Source: Ipomoea triloba (taxonomy: Eukaryota; Streptophyta; Magnoliopsida; Solanales; Convolvulaceae). Taken from it: a DNA stretch of 64,000 nt. Of this stretch, positions 23,785 to 39,020 are shown piece by piece (the first letter of the stretch is position 1; the number at the start of each line of letters is the position of its first letter). The DNA is taken from NCBI RefSeq assembly GCF_003576645.1, contig NC_044922.1, positions 3,264,978 to 3,328,977 of the forward strand, in the 5' to 3' direction. Both the position numbers and the translations under genes were made by a program. The notes beneath the pieces were generated by a model, which was not told the origin of the DNA, did not search any database, and saw nothing but the letters and a program-made list of their open reading frames with translations.

Positions 23785-26700
23785 ATGAAAACAATGAGTG
23801 GAAACGAGTTCAGGTTCTTCTTATCATGCGACATCAATCTTCCGGTCACGTTCCGGATTGAACGCCTCGAAGGAAAATTGCCTGCACCTAAGCTCCCCGG
23901 CTCAGGTTCTGTTAATTTATAGCACTGAGATTCGCCTACAAACATTGAATTGCTCGCACGAGAGGTTCAGTTAATAGTTGTCTTGTTTCGATTTCTCAGA
24001 TGGTGTTGATACTGTGATGAATGCAATCGACGATAGGAAGCCCGAGTTGTATGTAGAGAGCACATTGTACATCGATGGCGCTCCCTTTGGACTTCCCATG
24101 AGAACTAGGTTTCATTTTTGATGATTTGCTCCATATTTTTATGTGTTTAATTCAATGTCAGTTAAAATAGTTGAGTCTCTGTTTATATAATTCAGTGTTC
24201 ATGAAGAATACTTTTGTTGTAGGCTGGAATCTAGAGGTCCATCGTACTGCTGGAATGAGCTTATCACATTGAGTACAAAGTACAGAGACCTAACTGCAAA
24301 TTCACAGCTTGCACTTACTGTGAGTGAATGTGTTTTAGTTATATCATATCTATTTTGGCAAAAAGTCCAACCTTTTTGTAGTTTGTAGACACTTTAGTAA
24401 TTCGAGTGATTGGAGTTGGTTGCATGACTCAATTTTAGAATGCATTCATAATTCAGAATTTCATTGTCATCATTTTTTTGGGCATCCAAACTTGTTTTGC
24501 TTTCTTTATTGAGTAAGTTTAATCACTGCAAGGATGATAAACATTTAGACAGTGTAAAACAATATCACATGTTATATAGTAGCATATATAAGTATAAATA
24601 GCTCAGATATTTTTTTTCCTTAGAAAGCAGGTATAAGGTATTCTAAATGGTATGCAGGATGTAGAAATCCTACACCATGTTTCCTTTTGATATTTTGTTC
24701 AGCTGTTATTGATTTTGCACCAAAGAAGCTCTTGTACTAATGATAAGATATTAAGATGACAGCTGTACTGTGCTTTTGTGTAGTTATGATTATTATGTTC
24801 TGCTACTGCAGGTTTGGGATGTTTCTTGTGGAAAGAGTGAGGGAGTAATTGGTGGGGCTACCATACATCTTTTTAACATGAAAAAACAACTGAAAACAGG
24901 GAAGCATAAGCTTAGACTTTGGTCTGGCAAAGAGGCAGATGGGTCTATTCATACTACAACTCCTGGAAAGGTTTCCATCAATCTTTTTCCTATGAGTGCA
25001 GCGGTTTTTGTTAATTTCTTAAGTTGGGTTAATTGCTGAATTTTATTAGCTTTTACAATGGCATAAGGCTTAACCATTGCTTGACTCCATTAGGTTCCTA
25101 AGGAGGAACGTGGGGAATTGGAGCGGTTGGAAAAGCTTGTGAATAAGTATGAGCGTGGACAGATACAACGAGTTGATTGGTTGGACCGCCTTGCTTTCAA
25201 AGCCATGGAGAAAATCAAGGAACGAGAGAACAATAAAAATGGGAGTTCTCATATATACCTGGTTATCGATTTCTGCAGTTTTGAACACAGAGTTGTATTC
25301 CAGGTAGCTCTTCATTTTAAGTAATATTCCGTAGTTAAAATATACTATTTTATAAATTGAAGCTTTTGCGAAAATTACTACGGAGTATATTATATTCGTT
25401 GATGTATCTTTCCCATGTAAATTAATTATCACTATTAGGTTCATATTATATACTTATTAAAGATATAGCTTATGTGGGTTTTTTTTTTTTGGGTAGCATA
25501 TTGATGATGATTGGTTATGTATTAGCTAGATAATTATGGCTAATTTAAATTTTTATTTGCCAGTTGATTGTGTTTGGTTTTGAGTATGAACGTTAATGCT
25601 CACCCTGTTTTAGTGCTACTGAGTGTACCGATATGCTATTACTGTGTAGAATATTTTTATTGTTAAAAAAAAATTAGTGCAAAATAATTCCTCACTAAAA
25701 GCTTTTATTGTTTTTTTTTTTTAAATAATTTTTTATCTTATAATTTAAAATTTTTTCCTGAGTTTGAATGTTAATTATTATTGCAATACAAACTTTCATA
25801 CAAATGTTATTCACGCATTTGTAATTGCTATATATAGGAGTCAGGAGCAAATTTCTTACTACCATCTCCTATAGCTTCAACAAATGAGTTGGTTACAGTG
25901 TATGACCCAGAGGTTGGAAAGATAAATCCCTCAGAGCATAAGCAGCTAAAGCTTGCAAGGAGCTTAAATCGTGGAATCATTGACAGAGATCTTAAACCAA
26001 GCTCTACTGAAAGAAAGTATGCTCTAAATAAGAATCAAAATCTATATGCACTAATAGAGGTTTAGATAATAGTACTATTCTTATAATTTGATAATGCCAC
26101 ATTTTTTTTATTATTAATTTTGAAAGTTTTATTGTACCCAAGTTTTCAGTTTTTCTCAATTTTGCATTGTCGTGTTCCTTCTCTGTGGTGGAAACTAATG
26201 AGCAAAGCTATACATGGTTTGTAGATCAATACAAAGAATATTAAAGTACCCACCAACAAGGGCTCTGAGTGGAGATGAGAGGCAACTATTGTGGAAATTT
26301 CGTTTTTCATTAATGTCTGAGAAGCGTGCTCTGACAAAATTTCTCCGTTGTGTTGAATGGAGTGATGTTCAGGTATTAATTTAAGGCCTTTTCTCCAATG
26401 CATACTCTCAATCCTTTCTTGATCCTGATACTGGAAAGATTAGACTGCTAAATGAGAAAATTTTACCCTGCCTCCTTAAATATGATTTACACACTTAAAA
26501 TATCCTGCAGTAAGATTGAAGTCTATAAGACTGAGGAATATATGCTTATCTGCTTGCAGGAAGCAAAGCAGGCATTAGAGCTAATGCACAAGTGGGAAAC
26601 AATTGATATGTGTGATGCATTGGAACTTCTCTCTCCCCTTTTTGAAAGTGAGGAGGTTAGTATTAGATATATCTTAACAAGTGTTTTTACTTTATCACCT

Positions 26701-29700
26701 TGAGCATGGATGATGAAAGCTAAGGCAAGTGGTGCTCTGAAGATGATATTTTAAAGCATTTGTACTATGGCTTTTAGATTAAGATCCATGGAGAAATAAT
26801 TTCTCAACCCTGGATGTGTTGCCATTGGTTTCCCATTCTTCTTATTTACTAAGAGTATACTTCAACTGCACTTGTTAGTTTTGCAACAAGGAAAAATATT
26901 TGCCCTATGATTTACAGAAATCACTACTATAAAGATGCAAGCCATTTTATTGAACAGGGTCTTTCTTTTTGAGGTTTTAGATTTCCTTTTTTATGGGGTA
27001 CATATCGAGTTTTTGTGGGTCTTATGGTCACTGCTTTTCCATTGCAACTGGTTCCATGCTTCTAGGGTAGGTGTAATCTGAATTTGAGATGAATGGTTGC
27101 TCTGACTAGAAATTCCATGCATTTTGTTGATCTGTATACATGGAGCTCTTTACGCATCATCTTTTTTTTTTTTTTTTTTTTTGGGAATGGTTTTATAGGT
27201 CCGTGCCTATGCTGTCAGTGTTCTTGAAAGGGCTGATGATGAAGAGCTTCAATGTTACCTTCTCCAGTTGGTTCAAGCTCTTCGATTTGAGCGCTCTGAT
27301 AAATCTCGTCTTTCTCATTTCCTTGTGCAGCGATGTATGCTTCCTGTAATAAACATCAAAATCTTCTAGGACTGTTTTATTGGAAGGAGGGAGTTGGGGG
27401 ATGGGGTGTGAGTGCGTTTACTGCTTCTAGAATTGTGCTTTACCATTTTAATTCTTTGCAGCATTACGCAATATCGAGTTGGCCAGCTTTCTTCGTTGGT
27501 TTGTTGCAGTAGAGCTGCATGATCCTGCATATGCAAAACGCTTTTATTGTACGTATGAAATCCTGGAAGAGAGCATGTTGAAGGTTTGTGATTTCCATTT
27601 TTTTGAAATATACTGCTTAACTGTATCATATGTAAGGCCTTTATTAGACTACTTTAGCACTATTTTCTAAAAATTTTTAAGAGAGCATTTTCATTGAATT
27701 CCTTCAAGGAAAATGCTTCAACATATTGATTATGGATAATATATAGAATAGAATCCATGGGGCTTTTCTCTATTCATTGCATTGGAGTCACCACCTTAAT
27801 CTCTCCCAACATCTGATGCATTTACTAAAATATGGGCTTTTCACCGACACTGAAGAGTGAGGGGGATCCATATTTATAATTGCTGTATAAAATTGAAATT
27901 TTGAAGAAGTCACTGTTAAAATCATTTATAAATATAATCAGTCTACTCTTACCACAAACTGAAAACAAAGTGGATGTTATATATGACAAAGGAAGTATGT
28001 TATGGAGTAATTTGCAACTCTAGATTCCCTACCTTTCTTGTTCCAGTGTTAATGTTGTATATTTACTATTACTCTCTGTAAATGGCAGTTGGGAGGAAGT
28101 GTAAATGGAGATGAAGATGGTTTTAAGTTATGGCAGAGCCTGGTGCGGCAGACTGAATTGACAGCTCAACTATGTTCAATAATGAGAGATGTGAGAAATG
28201 TCCGTGGTGGGACACAGAAGAAGATTGAAAAGCTTAGGCATCTTCTTTCTGGCCTTCTTAGTGAGCTTACCTACTTTGATGAGGTGCTTTTATTATGGAA
28301 CTTTCTTATAAATTTAGCTCTAGAACCTGTGCCATCAAGCATCTAATGAATATCATGATGGTGTGTGTTCAGCCAATACGATCACCTCTCACCCCAGGTG
28401 TACTGATCAGTGGGATCATTCCATCAGAGTCATCAATATTCAAAAGTGCATTGCATCCACTACGACTAGCATTCCGAACAGCAAATGGTGGATGTTGCAA
28501 GATCATTTTCAAGAAGGGCGATGATCTTCGGCAAGACCAATTGGTATATGCTCTATATTGCACATTGTATTTGAAAGATCTTTTTGATTATTTGGTGGTT
28601 TGTTGAATGATGCCTGTCCTGTTCCTTCTTCACTGCTGCTCAAGTCAGTGTGAGAGAGAGTGATATAGAATAACAAGGCAAAATAATGACTGGTTGTTGC
28701 AGGTTGTTCAGATGGTGTCTCTTATGGATCGACTGCTCAAATTGGAGAATTTGGATCTGCATCTAACTCCATATCGAGTACTGGCAACTGGACATGATGA
28801 AGGCATGATGGAATTCATACCATCAAAGTCATTGGCACAGGTAACCTTCGTATCATTTCCTATTTTTCCTCTTTATTGTTATCTTTTTCTGTCATTATTT
28901 ATCTTTTACGTAGTATTATTTTGGAGGAATCACAGACATGAGAGGGAGGCATCTTATTTCCTTCTGGAATTGTGGCTATGTATTTTCTACTGAGCATTTG
29001 CATAGACATCTAGAAGTAATATTAAAAGCCCACAAATAAATTTCACATCACTAATCAAAATGGTTTATGTTTAGGCATGGGTTAGCGGCACTAGTACAAT
29101 TCATATCATGATAACTAACAATAATCATTAATTGTTTCCAGATTCTCTCTGAACATCGCAGCATCACAAGCTATCTGCAGAAGTTCCACCCTGATGAGAG
29201 TGGACCATTTGGCATTACATCCACATGTCTTGAAACATTTATTAAAAGCTGTGCTGGCTACTCAGTTATCACTTACATATTGGGTATTGGAGACAGGTGA
29301 GTTTCGGTAAATTGAAACTGCCCAAAAATTCTTGTTTGTTGTGCCAACACCCAACCTTTTCTTTTACTGAATACTCAACTAAAAGCAGTTACTATAGTTA
29401 TTTCCCCTTCAATTTCTTTGAATGCATTAAACATACATCAGGCACTTAATGAACTTTCTTGGTTTGCAGGCATCTTGACAACCTTCTACTCAGAGATGAT
29501 GGCAGACTATTTCATGTTGATTTTGGTTTCATTTTAGGCAAAGATCCAAAGCCCTTTCCACCCCCTATGAAGCTTTGCAAAGAAATGGTTGAAGCTATGG
29601 GTGGAGCAGAAAGGTATTTATTCTACCATAGGTTTTTTTTTTTTTTTTTTTTTTTTAATGCTTATTCTCATTACAAAAAACGATGTTCTGAATATATATC

Positions 29701-30142
29701 TCCTGGTAGATACAGTGACCCTATGCTTGAGAAAGCTATTGTTTGAAACCCTTTATTACTTCTCCAATTTGCAGCCAATACTACACGAGGTTCAAATCCT
29801 ATTGCTGTGAAGCATACAATATACTCCGGAAATCAAGCAACTTAATATTGAACTTGTTTCATCTAATGGCGGGTTCCAATATCCCAGATATAGCTTCTGA
29901 TCCTGAAAAAGGCATTCTTAAGGTGGCTTCTTCTCAATTATCTTCTCTTATTATTGGTTATACATTTTTCTCTCGTGCTGACCTGGGTTCTCTGATACGT
30001 GTAGCTTCAAGAGAAGTTCCGATTAGACTTGGATGACGAGGAGTGCATACATTTCTTCCAGGACCTCATCAACGAGAGTGTCAGCGCATTATTCCCACAA
30101 ATGGTTGAAACCATTCACCGCTGGGCACAATATTGGCGGTGA
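23785..30142 (+). CDS. VPS34: Phosphatidylinositol 3-kinase, class III (VPS34)
   Basis: Seventeen exons keep one frame: 23785-23905, 24000-24108, 24223-24319, 24812-24970, 25094-25303, 25838-26016, 26225-26372, 26560-26655, 27199-27334, 27462-27583, 28089-28283, 28373-28543, 28703-28840, 29142-29296, 29470-29613, 29775-29922, 30005-30142. They give 2466 nt and 821 aa, close to the usual plant length (~814). Order: N-terminal C2 domain (ANEFRF-like start to about residue 230), helical PIK domain (about 290-470), kinase domain (about 525-821). Kinase motifs are intact: [20 protein letters not shown] (catalytic D678 and N683), DFG at 696-698, and the C-terminal amphipathic [16 protein letters not shown] that contacts membranes. 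It makes PI3P from PI for autophagy, endosome and vacuole sorting. A second in-frame ATG at 23794 could also be the start (818 aa). No defect is seen. Confidence 0.97.
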
Positions 30143-30599
30143 TCTATGGCATAATTGTTACTTGTTAGGTTTCTGCAAATACCACGACTTTATGAACTTC
30201 ACTAGAATTTAAGTAAAAAATCCATTGAAAGGTAGCTGTTAGTCAAATTGATGATCTTCATGAAGCAACTCAGTGAACGGTCAGTCTTCATGCTCAAGTT
30301 GATTTTCCTACACTGAGTTTCTCATTATATATTTGAAATTGGCTCCTCAGTTTCCAAATGCAGAATATGAGTGCTACCATCTGCTCACTTCCCTCTGTCC
30401 CAGGATTCCCAGCTTTGATATGGCTTTCTTTCTACAACTGTATATAGACTTTGTTGCCCCACTAATTGCTACACCATTAGTTTGAGAATGTAATGTAACT
30501 ATTAGTTCAACCTTATTAGTTATACCATATCATGAAATCACAAACTGAGCAGTTATTACAACATTCAATGTCGATTTATTTAATTTTGATGGCAACCGT
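30143..30599 (+). other. VPS34 3' UTR and short intergenic
   Basis: Non-coding and T-rich, with no recognisable element before the motif array that starts near 30600. Confidence 0.4.
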
Positions 30600-31330
30600 T
30601 TGATTGTATAATTCACGTTATAATTTTTTTAATACTATAAAACATGTGTATGTGTCTTGTGTTGTAAGTTTTTATGTCTTGTGTTATAAAATTCTGTACC
30701 TTAAGAGTATGAATTTTGTGTACCTTCTGGTCCAGTGGCATCCGGTTGCACTCCCATATGGAAGGGGGTGGGTTCGAGCCTCAGTGGAGATGATATTGAC
30801 TCTTTGTGCTTCAGTAGGTTGAGAAAGTAGTTTTGAACGGATACTGCATTGTAACAGAGTCAATAGTACTAAAAAAAGAGAGTGAATTTTGTACTTGGAA
30901 CAAATTAGTAAATGTGTTACACACAACATATTGTTGTGTGTTATGAATTTGTCTTGCGTTGTAAAATTTTGTGCTTATAAAACATAAATTCTCTACTTAA
31001 ATTAGATTTGAAAATAAGGAAATATATAACGTATATGTGTATTATGTTGGGAGTTTTTGTCTTATATCATGAAATTCTGTACTTGAATATGAATTCTGTA
31101 CTTGGAATAGATTAGTAGTTGTGTAACACAAAACATATTGTGTCTCATGTTATGAATTTATGTCTTGTGTTGTGAAATTATCTGCCTATAGAACATAAAT
31201 TCTCTATCTAAATCAGATTTAAAAATAAGTAAATATATAATATGTATATGTGTCTCGTGTTGCAAGTTTTTGTGTCTTGTGTAATGAAATTCTTTATCTT
31301 AAGAGTATGAATTTTATATCTAGAAGGCTG
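30600..31330. repeat. Short-motif array element (GTACCTTA-GAGTATGAATT type), interrupted by a SINE
   Basis: Blocks such as 'GTGTCTTGTGTTGTAAGTTT', 'AAATTCTGTACCTTAAGAGT', 'ATGAATTCTGTACTTGGAA' and TAAATTCTCTACTTAAATCA recur three or more times at intervals of about 200 bases. The same motifs make up the array at 11445-11910. A SINE (30720-30882) is inserted in the first part. Confidence 0.7.
30720..30882 (+). mobile_element. SINE family A with target site duplication
   Basis: The head is TACCTTCTGGTCCAGTGGCA, box B GGTTCGAGCCTCAGTGGA, the body TTGACTCTTTGTGCTTCAGT and the tail 'AGTACTAAAAAAAGAG'. TGAATTTTGT occurs at both 30710-30719 and 30883-30892, a 10-bp target duplication. Confidence 0.85.
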
Positions 31331-32289
31331 GAATAGATTAGTAGATGTGTAGAGAGATGAGAAAAGACGAAACTTTTCGATTCAGAGTCCAGAATACTAT
31401 CTGTCCAGAATACTATCTGAACCCTGGCCACGATATAAATTGTGATACTTATATGCATACACTTTAGCTTGTAGAGCCTATTATTAACTCCGGCCCATAA
31501 TTAAATAATTAATACCATGTTAACATACAAAATATGATTTTTTTTTTAAATTTGTTGGTTTGACATTAATGTCTTTTTGTTTTTGTTTTTTAATAATTAT
31601 GTATAACTACACATGGTATGCTTGTTGCACCAAGTGGTGTGAGAACTAGGATTAATAATATTCAATACAATATAAATAAAATACATAATTACTTATGAAT
31701 GTGTGAATATGTAGATATGAGCCCTTTTTAACTTAATAATAAGAAGATGTGAATATTTTCCAGCTTAATAGAAAAAGTGATAGGTAAGAATCTCTCTTCT
31801 ATTAGGGTAGCAATGCTATATGCGAGCAACATTTATTCCATCATTAATTAATAATTAATAAATATAAAAAATAATATTTTCTTTCAAATTCAGAGTCCAT
31901 TTTTCCTATCGAAGATGGCTTTTCCCTTTCGAGATGTCAAAGACCAGTATGAGAAAGACTAGTCTACCCTTATAATCTTTGAATTCGGACCAAGAAACTA
32001 CTCGTCTGACGTGGCGAAACACGATTGGATGGATAGCGTACCTGAATCAACCAACGGTAGATCAAGCAACAACCGCTGAACATGGTGGCATTTCCGTGAA
32101 TACAACCCAAAATGCAATGGCAACGCTGTAATTTCACCTCACCTGTCTCCCTTTATTTATTGCCTCTGATTTCCTGATTCTCAGCCTTCGATATTACGCG
32201 TTGATCGTAGGCTTCAATTCTCCCTTCGTCTCTCTCTCCCTCTCTCGCGTTTTCTCTCGCTAGATCCCTCGTTCATAAGCTTCTCTCAG
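31331..32289 (+). other. Intergenic; ARF promoter and first (non-coding) exon
   Basis: AT-rich DNA to about 31900, then a less AT-rich segment with TTTATTTATT (about 32153) and a CT-repeat leader (GTCTCTCTCTCCCTCTCTCG, 32229-32248) typical of plant housekeeping transcripts. At about 31390-31450 a CTGAACCCTGGCCACGATAT block resembles the ends of the motif-array elements. Confidence 0.45.
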
Positions 32290-35025
<2,736 letters not shown>

Positions 35026-35984
35026 ACAGGTAAAGAATTCTCTCGTGGGTTGATCCTGGATGCAGGCGGGTTTTTATCTAGTTTCTTTCCCCAAGTTGGT
35101 GTGGTTATGAACATCCTTTTAAAGGCACTTATAATCTTTGTAGGACTTTGAATTGGCTTTTTGTAGTACAAAGAGTTGGATATATGTAATTTCATGTCTA
35201 GATTTGAGTACAATGTTTTGAATTTGTAAACGATGATTAATTTGTTGCTTACGTTGCGTCTGTTAATGGTTTAGCACTTTGATCTTGCTGTTTTCTGAGT
35301 TGCCTTTCCTGCAATTTGGTGTTTAGGAGATGATGATATGTTAAAATTTGCTGACTTTTGGAATTGACATGGGTCATTGGTAATTGTCAAATTAGGATGA
35401 TCTTCTTTTGAAGAATTAGCTGGGGCCCACTTTACATTTTAGATTGTCCTTATTTAGGATGATGCTTAATTATAGGTGCTTTGCATAAAGCTGGTAAATG
35501 TTTTGTATGTTGGATGCAAAAAGAAAATACAAGGTAGTACTTGAAAAAGGCAAACCGGTTTTTAACCGGGTAGGGAGGGCGGGTGGGCGGAGGTTAAGAA
35601 CAAGTTTAGGTTGGTTTACTTTAGAAAATTGTTTTTTGTTTTGTTTTGGTTTTTTTTTTTTTTTTGATATATTCTATTTTTAAAATTTTCAGTTTTGATT
35701 CCTTGTTTTTTTGTTTAAAAATTTTGTTTATTAACATTCAAAATTTCAAATTTATTTTTTTATACTAATGTGTTATAAAATTAACATATGTGTTATTTCG
35801 AGTGATTTTTATACATTATATTTAAAATATTTAAAATATTTTTGAATATTTTTGGTTTAAATGGAATAAATAATTTTTATTTTTAAATTTAATGATTTAT
35901 GTAGGATTTTTTACATTTTATATCTGAACCAAATTAAATATATCTGAACTAATAATCTATTAAGTTCACCTAAATATTCGTTAA
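35026..35984. other. ARF 3' UTR and AT-rich intergenic
   Basis: The first ~250 bases are probably 3' UTR. The remainder is T-rich and AT-rich, with no gene or structured element. Confidence 0.45.
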
Positions 35985-35991
35985 ATGAATA

Positions 35992-36060
<69 letters not shown>
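35985..36060. repeat. Compound microsatellite (TA)n(TG)n(AG)n
   Basis: Pure TA repeats run into TG repeats and then AG repeats with no spacers, over about 70 bases. It sits at the left edge of the motif-array element that follows. Confidence 0.95.
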
Positions 36061-36061
<1 letters not shown>

Positions 36062-36505
36062 ACTGCAGTTGCGCGGACTGTTATACTTAGCTAATGGAGC
36101 AGTTGTTATACTTTGGACCATGGTCATGGTTGATACTGTAGTTGTGTTGAAAGAGAACTACAGTTGCGCAGAACAGCTGCAGTTGTGTTGAACTGATACT
36201 GCAGTTGTGTTGAAAGGGAACTGCAGTTACGTAGAACGTCGTGTCCGTCCGTATCGCAAAGCTGGTCGACGCCAGCTGTAATGGTTGAAAATAGGGGCCC
36301 AACCAAGACCCCCTAATAAAGCTTTTTTCGATAAAACAAACGATTCGTTCCGACAATTTCGGTCAGATTAATCTTGTTGAATTGATACTGCAGTTGTGTT
36401 GAAAGGGAACTGCAGTTGCGTAGAACGGATACCATTTTATCTGTCTGTTTTTATTAATCAAAACGACATTGTTTTGATGCTGCGTGGTCCACAGTATAAT
36501 TTGCG
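36061..36505. repeat. Short-motif array element (ACTGCAGTTGTGTTGAA type)
   Basis: 'AACTGCAGTTGCG', 'ATACTGCAGTTGTGTTGAAA' and AGGGAACTGCAGTT recur at 36060-36240 and again at 36375-36425. The right end (AAAACGACATTGTTTTGATG, then GTGGTCCACAGTATAATTTG) matches the right end of the element at 17345-17915 in order and sequence. Confidence 0.7.
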
Positions 36506-36809
36506 CTAATGGAGTTAATTGCCCCAATTATGTAATTAGGCTGCACTATAATTATGAATAGTTAGCATTCATGGCCCATTTCATTATCTTATTTAATTTT
36601 TGTTGAGCCCATTCAATTTATATGTTTCTTTGCCAGCGAAGAAGTGTAAAACCAAGGGAAAATTGGGACTTTGAATAATTGTCAAACCTGTGAACTCTCA
36701 CTCGGGAGGGGTCATAGCTATGCTGCTTGGCCACAAGATCTTTGACATTGCTTACTTGTTGTTTATTAGTCTAAAATAATATTACAATAATCAACAACTT
36801 CGTACAAAT

Positions 36810-37320
36810 GTTTTTTTTTTTTTTTTTAGAAGAGGGGCAAATCCAAAAATACGATTACAAAGAAATATCGTTTCCCCCGAAAACTAGCCCCAATTTGATC
36901 TTCGCAAAGCATTTTCCTCAGCTCACTCGGAGCCTCGTCCAACAGAAAACAACCACTGAAAAGACCAAGAGCTTTCTTAGCTAAAGCATCAACCAACCTA
37001 TTCTGCTCCCTGTACACCTGCGTGATTGTAATGAACCTCCTCAAAACCATTAGCAGCTGCATGACACCTTTGGACTAAATTACCAATATTCCCATGAAGC
37101 TTAGAGTTTGTACGCAGCATATCAATGAATCACTTTCAACAATCAGCTTATTCGTAAACCCCATCGTCGACACCATGCGAAGACCCTGAAGCACCCCCCA
37201 AGCCTCAGCCTCATCACTGGAACAACAGCCTATATATCTTGTACATAAATCCACGTTCCCAATCGCCATTATGGTCTCGCAACACTCCACCACAGCCCGC
37301 CATTCCGTTTGTACCATAGC
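36810..37320 (-). pseudogene. 3' end of a LINE-type retrotransposon (RNase H-like domain, poly-A)
   Basis: On the minus strand two frames follow each other: 37075-37317 (VQTEWRAVVECCETIMA, SSDEAEAWGVLQGLRM, VESDSLICCV) and 36826-37062 (FITITQVYREQNRLVDALAK). Together they cover the RNase H-like domain with its ESD and final NxxxDxLA motif, broken by a frameshift near 37070. A T-run at 36810-36826 is the poly-A tail on this strand, so this is a 5'-truncated insertion. Confidence 0.75.
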
Positions 37321-37483
37321 TAACGGGCATTGTTATCTATAAGCCCTTTGTCGATGGAAAGTTTGGCTTTCAAACTTAAATTTGACCCTCACTAATTTAT
37401 CTAAAATATATCTGTCCTATTTAGTAACATAGTTTATCAGTTAATTTTGAGTTACTTGACCAATATTAGTTGTATGGCTTGTT

Positions 37484-37625
37484 TAAGAGTAAATTTCACT
37501 TTTGGTCCTCTGACTATAGCACCTTTATTAATTTCAACACTTGACTTTTAAAAGTAACGAATTGATCCTTTAACTATGTTTTTTTTAACGAATTTGGTCC
37601 TTCCGGCTAAATCACTGGTCAAATG
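37484..37625. mobile_element. MITE fragment (GAGTAAATTTCACTTTTGGT end)
   Basis: The end sequence and the following GTCCTCTGACTATA and AACGAATTTGGTCCTTCCGG resemble the left arm of the 5960-6500 element. The right arm is missing. The NAC duplication border lies within ~40 bases. Confidence 0.55.
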
Positions 37626-37813
37626 AAGAACAAAAGTTGTTCATTATTATAATTTCAGAATAATAAACAACAAGGGCAACTACATACATATAATCCTTTA
37701 CAGTAAGAAAGAACGTAACAAGCTAAGAAATGTATATCATTCATGCATGCATGCATCCAAATCTGTACTGTAGTCAATATTAAGTAGAAAGAAAGGGATG
37801 ATCTGAGAATAAA

Positions 37814-38914
37814 CTAATATGACTGCAGGCATCCTCCTCCCTGGTCTGCATTGATGGTTGCGCCCAATAAGGGACCTGCTGGCTCTTGCAAAATCTCTTC
37901 AGTAAGACCCATATAATTACCAACGTCCTCCAAACGTTGTTGGATAGCAAGCAGTTCGGGATCATCAAACAAAATATCCAAATCGAACATTAAATCCATA
38001 TCATCATCACCGCCATTATTATAATTCTCCCCTTGCACAGATTCTTGCAAGACAGGTTGCACAGATTCTTGCAGGACAGGGGCCAAAATCTGCTGTTCTG
38101 TAGGGTTGATATAACAATAGCTATCATCAACGCCATTATTATTATTCTCCCCTTGCATAGATTCTTGCAGGACAGGGGCCAAAACCCCCTCTTCTTCTGT
38201 AGGGTTGATATAACAATAGCTATCATCAGCGCCATTATTATTCTCCCCTTGCATAGATTCTTGCAGGACAGGGGCCAAAATCCCCTCTTCTTCAGTAGGG
38301 TTGATATCAATTTTTTCCTCAATAGTCGGTAAGTTCTCCATGGCGGTGGCCGTGGAATTTGCAGCACCCTCAAGTAAGATTCCCAAAATGGTCTCAACGG
38401 GGACATCCTTGATTTCTTGATGAGGTTCACTACCCGCTCTCTTTTTTCTATGGAGCCTACCCAGGACAAAATCCTTTGTATCTTCCAGATTAGGATACGT
38501 CGCCGTAACGGCATCATTTAGATAAAACTCTTTGAGAAGCCATTGCCGATCTTGCTCAGGTTCCAATTTGTTCTGGTAAAGGAAGCTCCGCTTATACCCT
38601 AACAGCGCCCCGGTTTTCTTGTCAATTATTGGCTTTGCTTTATCTTGACCGTGCCAGGTCCCCGCACTCTTCCCCACCGTGCGATTAATCCTTGATCCCT
38701 TCATAGTCTTCGATTTCCTCTTCAACTGAGTGAAAAAGTACTGATGTTTCTCATTACAATCCCACCGGAAAATCTCCCATGGATCTTTGTCTCCGTACAG
38801 ATCTTCATGGCGAATATTTGTTCTATGACAACCCATCCCAATAACAAAACGGAGGAGAATCGTAAGCAACTCATAGTCCTTAGGTTGAAAGCGATCACCA
38901 ATTCTCTTCTCCAT
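37814..38914 (-). CDS. Divergent NAC-domain protein, copy 1
   Basis: One exon, 366 aa. The N-terminal ~150 residues match the NAC DNA-binding domain in order: RFQPKDYELL (subdomain A, shortened), DLYGDKDPWEIFRW (B/C), YFFTQLKRKSK, SRINRTVGKSAGTWHGQD (D), GYKRSFLYQ and WLLKEFYLND (E). Subdomain A is atypical, lacking LPPGFRF, and an intron-free NAC gene is unusual. The C-terminal part is an acidic region with three copies of a unit containing INPTEEEG, LAPVLQESMQGEN and DDSYCY, then a D/L-rich end (DLMFDLDILFDDPELL) that may activate transcription. Compared with copy 2 it lacks five residues after LND and has different C-terminal repeats. Whether it is expressed is unknown; the frame is intact. 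Start: ATG at 38914, about 100 bases below a TATA box. Confidence 0.8.
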   Translation of the reverse strand: MEKRIGDRFQPKDYELLTILLRFVIGMGCHRTNIRHEDLYGDKDPWEIFRWDCNEKHQYFFTQLKRKSKTMKGSRINRTVGKSAGTWHGQDKAKPIIDKKTGALLGYKRSFLYQNKLEPEQDRQWLLKEFYLNDAVTATYPNLEDTKDFVLGRLHRKKRAGSEPHQEIKDVPVETILGILLEGAANSTATAMENLPTIEEKIDINPTEEEGILAPVLQESMQGENNNGADDSYCYINPTEEEGVLAPVLQESMQGENNNNGVDDSYCYINPTEQQILAPVLQESVQPVLQESVQGENYNNGGDDDMDLMFDLDILFDDPELLAIQQRLEDVGNYMGLTEEILQEPAGPLLGATINADQGGGCLQSY

Positions 38915-39011
38915 ATTTACGTAGGAGCGAGCTGAGTGGAATAGGATAGGGTTTTGTGATTAATTTTGTATGAGTAGAGTGGGAGATCGCTTGGTACTTA
39001 GGTTACTTGGA

Positions 39012-39020
39012 TATTTATAG
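39012..39020 (-). promoter_or_regulatory. TATA box of NAC copy 1
   Basis: The minus strand reads CTATAAATA, about 100 bases upstream of the start codon; the identical box precedes copy 2. Confidence 0.65.

Noticed and set aside
29636..29656. T-run in a VPS34 intron as a possible frameshift in the coding sequence
   Set aside because: The run lies after the donor at 29613 and before the acceptor at 29775, so it is intronic.
35985..36191. Open frame over the TA/TG/AG microsatellite
   Set aside because: It encodes only YI, CV and RE dipeptide runs from simple repeats.
38033..38517. Open frames overlapping the C-terminal repeats of NAC copy 1 on both strands
   Set aside because: These are shadows of the in-frame DNA repeats (lengths divisible by three keep other frames open).
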